DNA of 64,000 nt. It comes from Chlamydomonas sphaeroides (taxonomy: Eukaryota > Chlorophyta > Chlorophyceae > Chlamydomonadales > Chlamydomonadaceae). The number at the start of each line of letters is the position of its first letter. Position 1 is the stretch's first letter. A program made the position numbers and the translations under genes. The notes under the pieces are model-generated. The model had not been told where the DNA came from. It ran no database searches and saw only the letters and a list, made by a program, of their open reading frames with translations. This document shows, piece after piece, positions 57,701-64,000 of this stretch. Where the stretch lies: positions 23,020 through 87,019 of the forward strand of contig BDDC01000042.1 of the NCBI GenBank assembly GCA_001662425.1, written 5' to 3'.

Positions 57701-60700
57701 TGAGCCACTCGGACTGGACACTGGAGCTGGTGAGCAACCGCCGCAGTGGCCGCTATTCGGCTCGAGGGGTGTGGGATGTGGGGCGGCGAGCTGGGATGCC
57801 AGGGGCTGGTAGGCGTCCTGAGGCCAACCCGTGCCAGCCTGGGGCCAGCGTTGTGGCCATGCGTGCAGTGCGGCACGGGCGGCTGGCTTGGTTGCGCTGG
57901 CGACTGATTGAGGGAACAGCGCCCGTCCTTGCGGTTTAGTTGATGTCGTGCACAATGGTTTCAGACTTTTTCGTGTCCCCCCGGCCCGCCTCCCGGCAGT
58001 GCCTCAACTACACCAACCACACGGTGATGCCCGAGGCGCTGGAGAAGTGGCCGGTCAAGGTGATGGCCAAGATGCTGCCGCGCCACATGGAGATCATCGA
58101 GGTGCGCCGGGCTGTGGGATGGTGCACCGCGGCGCCGGTATTTATCTGATGGGCAGGGCCACGAGCCCGGTCACACGACGGCAGCTCGGCAAGCTAGTGC
58201 CTGCGCGGCCGTGTGACCTGCTGCTGCCCCTACTGCCTGGGCATGCCAGGTGATCAACGAGGGCTGGACCAAGTGGCTGTCTGGCCACCTGAAGGACCTC
58301 AAGGCCGATGAGCGCGCCGCTGCCATCGCGGCGATGAGCATCATCCACGAGAACCCCTGGAACAAGGAGGAGATGTGAGCTCAGGAGGGCCGGGGTGCAG
58401 GACGGCAGCGCGTTTTCGGCGTGCGGTCACGCAGACCCACGGCCGCTATGTACTGTATCCATGCTTCACTTGCCGGCCAGAGCGGCGCCGCGTTGCAGCT
58501 ACATGACGCGCTGCCGGCCCCTTACCTTTTTGCCCGTGCCTCTCTCCTCCGGGCTCCCAGGCTGGTCAACATGGCCTACCTGGCCGTCGTGGGCACCTCC
58601 GCGGTCAACGGTGTGGCCGCCATCCACTCCAACATCGTCAAGGACGAGATCCTCAACGACTTCTACAAGGTGCGGTGGAGCGGGTTGTGACGAGCTCGCC
58701 ACGTAGGTTCTCGCCATGTGCGATATCGACATTCCCTGCGCCCCTCGCTGCCCCTGGCACTGCAGCCGCCAAGTGTGTGTGTTCAGAGATAGGAACATAC
58801 CAAACTACGTTCCTACGTGTGTGTGTCGCTCATGCTGCTCTTCTCTCTTGCGCCTGCTCCCTCTCTGCTTCTAGATCTTCCCGTCCAAGTTCCAGAACAA
58901 GACCAACGGCGTCACGCCCCGCCGCTGGCTGGCCTTCTGCAACCCCGAGCTGAGCGACCTCATCACCGAGGCGCTGGGCAGCAACGAGTGGTGCGTGTTA
59001 TGGGATGGAGGCAAGGGGCAGCGCGCGAGCAAGGGCAGACAGGCGACCGGCAGCGCGGGACCAGAGGGCAGGCGCATGATGCTTCCATCATCAGTCGCGC
59101 AGCGCACACTGATTATGACTGCTCCGCTCTGCGCTCCGTTCGCTGCGCAAAACATCTCGTAACGTCGTCCCCCACCCACCGTTGCCCACCGTCGCGGCGC
59201 AGGATCAACGACACGGACAAGCTGGCGGGTCTGCGCAAATTCGCGACGGACAAGGCGTTCCAGCAGAAGTGGGCGGCCGTGAAGAAGACCAAGAAGGCTA
59301 AGCTGGCGGCGCTGATCAAGAAGATCCACGGCGCCGACGTCAACCAGGACGCGCTGTTCGACATCCAGGTGAGATCGCCAGGGTTGGCCATGAAGCATAG
59401 AAACACCCAGGGGTGGCCAAGAAGCATAAACACACCCAGGTCCATAGAAAGCAGCATAGCTTCGCATGCGATTTGATTAAATTGCAGGGATCCGATGATA
59501 CCCCCATGTCTTCGGGCTACTACTCCCTGACTGCTGCTGCTGCCTCTGCCTGCTGCGACATCCTCGCCGCAGATCAAGCGCATTCACGAGTACAAGCGCC
59601 AGTACCTCAACGTGCTGTCCATCATTTACCGCTACAAGCAGCTGAAGAAGATGACCCCCGAGGAGCGCAAGAAGGCCGTGCCCCGCGTGTGCGTCATCGG
59701 CGGCAAGGTGAGCTTGGGGCGGAGGAGGCACTTGCAACCCCTGGACACGCGCAGCCGCCGCTGGCCTCTCAGCATGCCATCCGCGATGCGCCGCACAGCC
59801 TCCCATGTGGCCAGCAGCAGCTTGCGTCAGCGCTGATACGTGTCGCAGGCCCGTCAAAGCAGGCCCGTGCGTGCGCAGCCGCCGCCCTGGTGCGCGAACC
59901 GTGCACGCGTATGCTTGTGCTGGGCATCGGCATGACGGCTAACCGGATATCTAACCGCCAACCGCTTAGGCCGCTTCGGCGTACGACATGGCCAAGCGCA
60001 TCATCCGCCTCGTCACCGCCGTCGGCGACGTGATCAACAAGGACCCCGAGACCAAGGTGGGCGGGTTGTGTTTGACGCCGTCTGGGATGCATTAGTCCAC
60101 AACCTTGCCCGATGTGCTCCGCGGCTGTGGGTCGCTGATGGTGTAGCTCGGCTGCTGGTGTTAATGCGGCTGCAGCTGTAGATGTGATATCACGCCCGCA
60201 CCGCCACTCGATCTGCAGGACCTGCTGTCGCTCTACTTCCTGCCCGACTACAACGTGACCCTGGCAGAGACCATCATCCCCGCCGCCGAGCTCAGCCAGC
60301 ACATCTCGACCGCCGGTGAGCGGCAGCGAGAGCGCCTGAAGTCGGCGGTGCTGCGGCCACGCCGGGTCGGCGGGTGGCATCTTGCTGGGGTGCCCATCGG
60401 CTCGTCGGGCATCACGGCCGGAGCGCGCCCCCACACGGCCTGTCCCTTCCCTCACCCTCTGCTCGCCCTCTCACCCCATCCAGGCACGGAGGCCTCGGGC
60501 ACGTCCAACATGAAGTTCCAGATGAACGGCTGCCTCATCATGGGCACTTGGGACGGCGCCAACATTGAGATTGCGGAGGAGACGGGCGTGGAGAACGTGT
60601 TCGTGTTCGGCGTGCGCGCGGAGGAGATCAACCAGCTGCGAAAGGACCGCAAGAACTTCAAGACCGACCCCCGGTGCGAAGGGTTGCGCGCCGATGCATA

Positions 60701-61549
60701 TTTTCCTGCACCGTGTTATCACACGTCCATTGTCAATTGAGGAAGCTAAGTATGACATTGTTCACTTGCGGTACTGGGGGCCGTGTGTCAGCGGGTCCGG
60801 GGGCAGGTGCCTGGCTGGGCTGCGCGGCGGCCCGCGGTCGTGTTGCTGTGGCGTGCACTCTTTGGGTCGCTGGACGCTGCCGCGTGACGAAGTGCACATG
60901 TGCGCTGTGGCGGCCCGGCGCAGATTCGACGAGCTGATGAAGGACATCGAGAACGGCATGTTCGGCGACAAGGACTACTTCAAGCCCCTCGTGGACAGCG
61001 TGTCCAACATGAAGGTGCGCCGCCGAGCTGAGCCGGTCGTCTGGTGGCGTGCTGTCTAAGTCAGCAGCCCATGAGGGGCCGTGTGGCTCCCCTGGCGCGC
61101 GCATGCGTGTACTGGTATCAGCAGCTGCTGAGCCCTGACGCCTGTTGCCCGACAGTGCCATCCTTGTCCTGCCCCAACTCCCAACCGTCAACTGCCAGGT
61201 GGGCAACGACTGGTTCCTGGTGGCCAACGACTTCGCGGGCTACCTGGACGCACAGGCGGAGGTGGACCGCGTGTACAAGGACCAGTCCGAGTGGCTGCGC
61301 CGGTGAGGGATTGCGGACCCAGACCGCGGTTTCGGAGGGGGAGCATGGAGCCAGGGCGGCTACCCTGCCGGCACGTATGCAGGCCTGACCCCACGCTGCG
61401 GCCACTGACGCCCCTTCCTTCCGTCCCGCCCTTGCTCCGCCAGCTCGATCATGTACACGGCCGGCAGCGGCAAGTTCTCGAGCGACCGCACCATCCGCGA
61501 GTACGCCGAGGACATCTGGCACGTCAAGCCCGCGCGCCCCTCCGCGTAA
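54789..61549 (+). CDS. Plastidial alpha-1,4-glucan (starch) phosphorylase
   Basis: Transfers glucose units between alpha-glucan ends and phosphate (glucose-1-phosphate), a PLP enzyme of starch metabolism. An 867-residue protein from 18 exons, exact in frame. The first exon (54789-55087) begins [20 protein letters not shown] and is Arg/Ala/Val-rich, a plastid transit peptide; the ATG sits in a CACCATGGC context. Family hallmarks: [125 protein letters not shown], and the PLP site [14 protein letters not shown] with Lys codon 60513-60515. The 78-80 residue insertion typical of land-plant plastid Pho1 is not seen. Odd residues after the PLP lysine: [13 protein letters not shown] against the usual LTIGTLDGANVEI. 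Chlamydomonas has two plastid isoforms (PHOA, PHOB); I cannot say which this is. Confidence 0.95.
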
Positions 61550-62439
61550 GCGGACTGCGCACCGCCCTGAGGCGCGAGACGCAGGAGTGAACAGCGGCTT
61601 TGCGCGGCGCGTGTTGCGTCTGGGCCCAGTGGCGGCCGATATCGTTGCCGCATGTTGCGGTTGGTTGGGGTTGAGGTCAACGGTTAGCTGTTAGCTAGCA
61701 GCGTTGTGGCATGGCACGGGCGGGACGTCGCACCGGCCGCGGCATCGCATCGCGGCCGGGGCGTTGGGACCTGGGTGCTTGAGTGTGGCGTGCGGCGGCG
61801 CCTTGCCGCGCACGGCGCACGGGGGGCCGGGGTTTGGGAGCAGGACATTCGCATGGGAGGTGCAGGAAAACACAACACGTAAGGGCGGGTCGCGCTCTCT
61901 TCTTTCCACGGCACTGATGTTTGTCTTTAGCCATCCGCTGTTGTAGCACTGCCGGGCACGGCACGGCCGTGTGGCGCACATGTGCCCCATGGGTCGTGGG
62001 GTCCGCGGCCTTGCGCGGACGGCTTCCATGCGGTAGCGCGGGGCGGCAGGTGGCTTGAGGTGGGCCGGCGGCGGCCGCAGCGTCCCCCGGCTGTTCGGGG
62101 CGGCCGCGGTGCGCCGGCTCCCGGGCCGGCGGCGCCCGGACCGGAATGCCTATTCTTTCTGGTCGGACGGCCCCGAATCCCCGCCGTTATGCCGTGGGGT
62201 TGCGGTGGTGGTGGCGGCGAGTGGTGGGCTGTTGCGTCGCGCCCGATGTTCGGGCGGTGCAGGCAAAGTTCGTGTAAAGCAATAATGACAAGCTGTAGTT
62301 GCTGTGTGACCGCCGTCTGCACGTACCCTGGGTCCACCTATCTGGGGTATCACCAACGGTGTTTCAAAGCATATAAATGTACCACCACGCACCGATTGTT
62401 GGGCCGCCGCACAGCGATGCGAGGCGGCCTGGCTGCGGG
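61550..62439. other. 3' region of the phosphorylase gene
   Basis: No exon of a new gene is supported. TGTAA at 62273-62277 is a plausible poly(A) signal, giving a 3' UTR of about 730 bases that would overlap the tail of a minus-strand open frame (62150-62845). Confidence 0.45.
62273..62277 (+). terminator. TGTAA polyadenylation signal of the phosphorylase gene
   Basis: TGTAA within CGTGTAAAGC, about 725 bases after the stop codon at 61547-61549. Confidence 0.4.
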
Positions 62440-63132
62440 GGTGCTCTCCCCGTCCTAGACTGATGAATCCGTCGACCGAGCCCCCCAGCAGCGACAGCCG
62501 TAGTTCCAGCGCAGGCACGTAGCGGCCCTCCTCTGCAGGCTCCACCACCGAGCACAGCACGCCATCAATGGCCCAGGTGGCCTTGAACCGCTCCAGGCCG
62601 GTAGACTTCAGCTGGGCGGACAGGAAAGAAGTGGGTAGGGCACTCAGCGCCGAGTCCAAACTTCTTCGACAGCTTCGATACGGCCGCGTCTGCCAACACC
62701 TGCACCTTGCCAATGTCCTCATCGTATCCCGCCTGGTGTAGATGTTGACGTCACTGGCAGGCCTGCCCCGTACGTTCCGTATCCATGGCATTCCGTTTTC
62801 ACCTATCACTTGAACACACGTGGCCTTCTGCCGTATCCATGGCATCAGGTATTCCCCCGAGGTTGGCGAAGCCGTGGTAGAGTGGCGTCTGCGAGGTTGG
62901 GCAGGGCCCTCGGGTTAGCAAGGCTCTAGTCTGGAGGCCTCCATCGTCAGCCTCCATCATCCCTCACCGCATTGGGATAGTCACGATGCGACGATGACAG
63001 CGGGGCCCCCGTCGTCGCGCCGCGGTTCGCGCGAAACTGAAGGGCGACGACGGTCGCCGTTATGGCTACGCCATTGCTGCTGATTGCCGCGGCAGCAGCA
63101 ACGGACGCGACCAGGATCCATGCCGTATCCAT
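62440..63132 (-). pseudogene. Possible decayed multi-exon gene or transposon-derived fragment
   Basis: Exon-like blocks on the minus strand read well individually. One is a hydrophobic start (MDTAWILVASVAAAAAISSN, from 63132). Others are TPLYHGFANLGGIPDAMDTA (62888 down), GYDEDIGKVQVLADAAVSKL (62732 down) and LERFKATWAIDGVLCSVVEP with LELRLSLLGGSVDGFIS (about 62610-62455). Each has plausible splice sites, but the phases of neighbouring blocks do not fit, so I cannot build an intact frame. The product is not recognised. It could be a real gene I have mis-spliced, or a relic. Confidence 0.3.
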
Positions 63133-63135
63133 GGC
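62776..63135. repeat. Three dispersed copies of CCGTATCCATGGCAT
   Basis: Copies near 62777, 62829 and 63123 share 14-15 identical bases (ATGCCATGGATACGG on the other strand), spaced about 52 and 294 bases apart, within the doubtful minus-strand gene. Confidence 0.75.
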
Positions 63136-64000
63136 ATCGATCGTTCGAGTCCCCGACCGAGGACACGCCATTGGAGATCAGCACAGGAACCTCCCCAGCC
63201 GCCCCAGGACTGGCCCCTTAGCTTTCATAGGGTCTGCTGATTGAGTAGCGGGAGTGGTGGCCTTGCGCCTCAGCCCCTGTTGGCAGCTGCGCTGCAGAGG
63301 GCAGGGGCCATTCGGGCCATCGGTCCAGGCCGCTGGGGCCATTAAGCAGACGACCGATCATGCCATTGGCCTCATCTGTGTTATGGGTCAACACAGCACC
63401 CGTGCGCTGGCCGTACGCAGCCCGTCGTCATCCGGTTCCGCCTCTATAGCCAGAATCCACGAGCAACCCTCCATCCGCCCTGGAGGATTCCTCCTGCATC
63501 CGCCTCCCCCCTCAGCATCCAACGACCCAGGCGGATCCAGGCCCTGCAATGCTGCCAGTACTAAGCCTTGAACTAGGATGGTGCCACCCCACTGGACGAT
63601 ACGCCAGTAGGGGGCAAGTACCGTTACCGCGCATCCCGCCGCCAACGTTGGTACCCAAAAACTCGAGAAACGCGAACGAAGGCAGCACCAGTTTCAGTAG
63701 CCCGACCGCAGCATGGGGTCAAACCACCCCTACATGGCCTTGGCCTCAACGCCCAGCACCCACACCCGCACCGCACTCAACACCTCCCCGCGGTGCGACG
63801 GGCAGCCGAGCTGCAGGGGCCTCCTAGCGACCACTCCCACCAGGCCACCATGTAACGCCGAGGTGTGGCGCGCGCTCGACTGCCGCCGGTGTCGCGGCAC
63901 GGCCCGCAGCCGCATCGGCCGCAGCCCAGCCAGAGCCGCGCCACATGCGACACAACCCTCACTGCACTGCACTGCACTCCAGGGGGGGGGGGGGCCTGAA
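63133..64000. other. Terminal stretch without a supported gene
   Basis: Short open frames only. The sequence ends in a run of 12 G (about 63983-63994), which may mark a low-quality or gap-adjacent assembly edge. Confidence 0.45.

Overview
The window is nuclear DNA from a chlamydomonadalean (volvocine-type) green alga. The evidence is very high GC, genes cut into many short exons by GT-AG introns of roughly 60-400 bp, Ala/Gly/Pro-rich linkers, TGTAA polyadenylation motifs downstream of several stops, and plant/algal genes (plastid starch phosphorylase, plant-type DYRK kinase, UBP12/13-like deubiquitinase, thylakoid-type DUF4399 protein). Nothing bacterial (operons, Shine-Dalgarno sites, CRISPR) was seen. 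Exon models are hand-made from homology motifs, splice signals and reading-frame arithmetic. Where I give a protein length, the exon lengths sum to a multiple of three.

Layout. 339-3345 (+): cyclophilin-40 type prolyl isomerase, 5' end outside the window, with lesions and a triplicated exon fragment. 4777-8517 (+): an unrecognised 484-residue protein. 9057-10539 (+): DUF4399 protein with a plastid/thylakoid leader. 11029-12643 (+): 80-residue zinc-binding protein of the At2g23090 type. 14026-25965 (-): UBP12/13 (USP7-type) deubiquitinase with MATH, USP and ubiquitin-like C-terminal regions. 26732-28845 (-): Bax-inhibitor-1/TMBIM-family membrane protein with a very long disordered N terminus. 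30090-36076 (-): plant-type DYRK kinase (DYRKP) with an N-terminal LisH-like helix pair. 38986-41838 and 43821-48846 (+): tandem paralogues sharing SPRY and MIB/HERC2-like modules; the second also carries an N-terminal RING finger and a protein kinase. 51339-52046 (+): small putative organelle protein. 54789-61549 (+): plastidial alpha-glucan phosphorylase, 867 residues. 62440-63132 (-): decayed-looking gene remnant.

The most unusual locus is the tandem pair at 39-49 kb. The RING-kinase-SPRY-MIB/HERC2 protein resembles the plant E3 ligase KEG (RING-kinase-ankyrin-HERC2-like repeats), but a SPRY domain stands where KEG has ankyrin repeats. The neighbouring paralogue keeps only the SPRY and MIB/HERC2 half, with near-identical exon lengths. 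Ubiquitin signalling recurs in the window (this E3-like gene and the UBP12/13-type protease), as does starch metabolism (phosphorylase, and a DYRKP kinase of the class tied to starch turnover in Chlamydomonas). I infer no operon-like coupling from this. A second theme is partial exon copies left in introns (cyclophilin and UBP genes). A few single-base lesions may be assembly errors.
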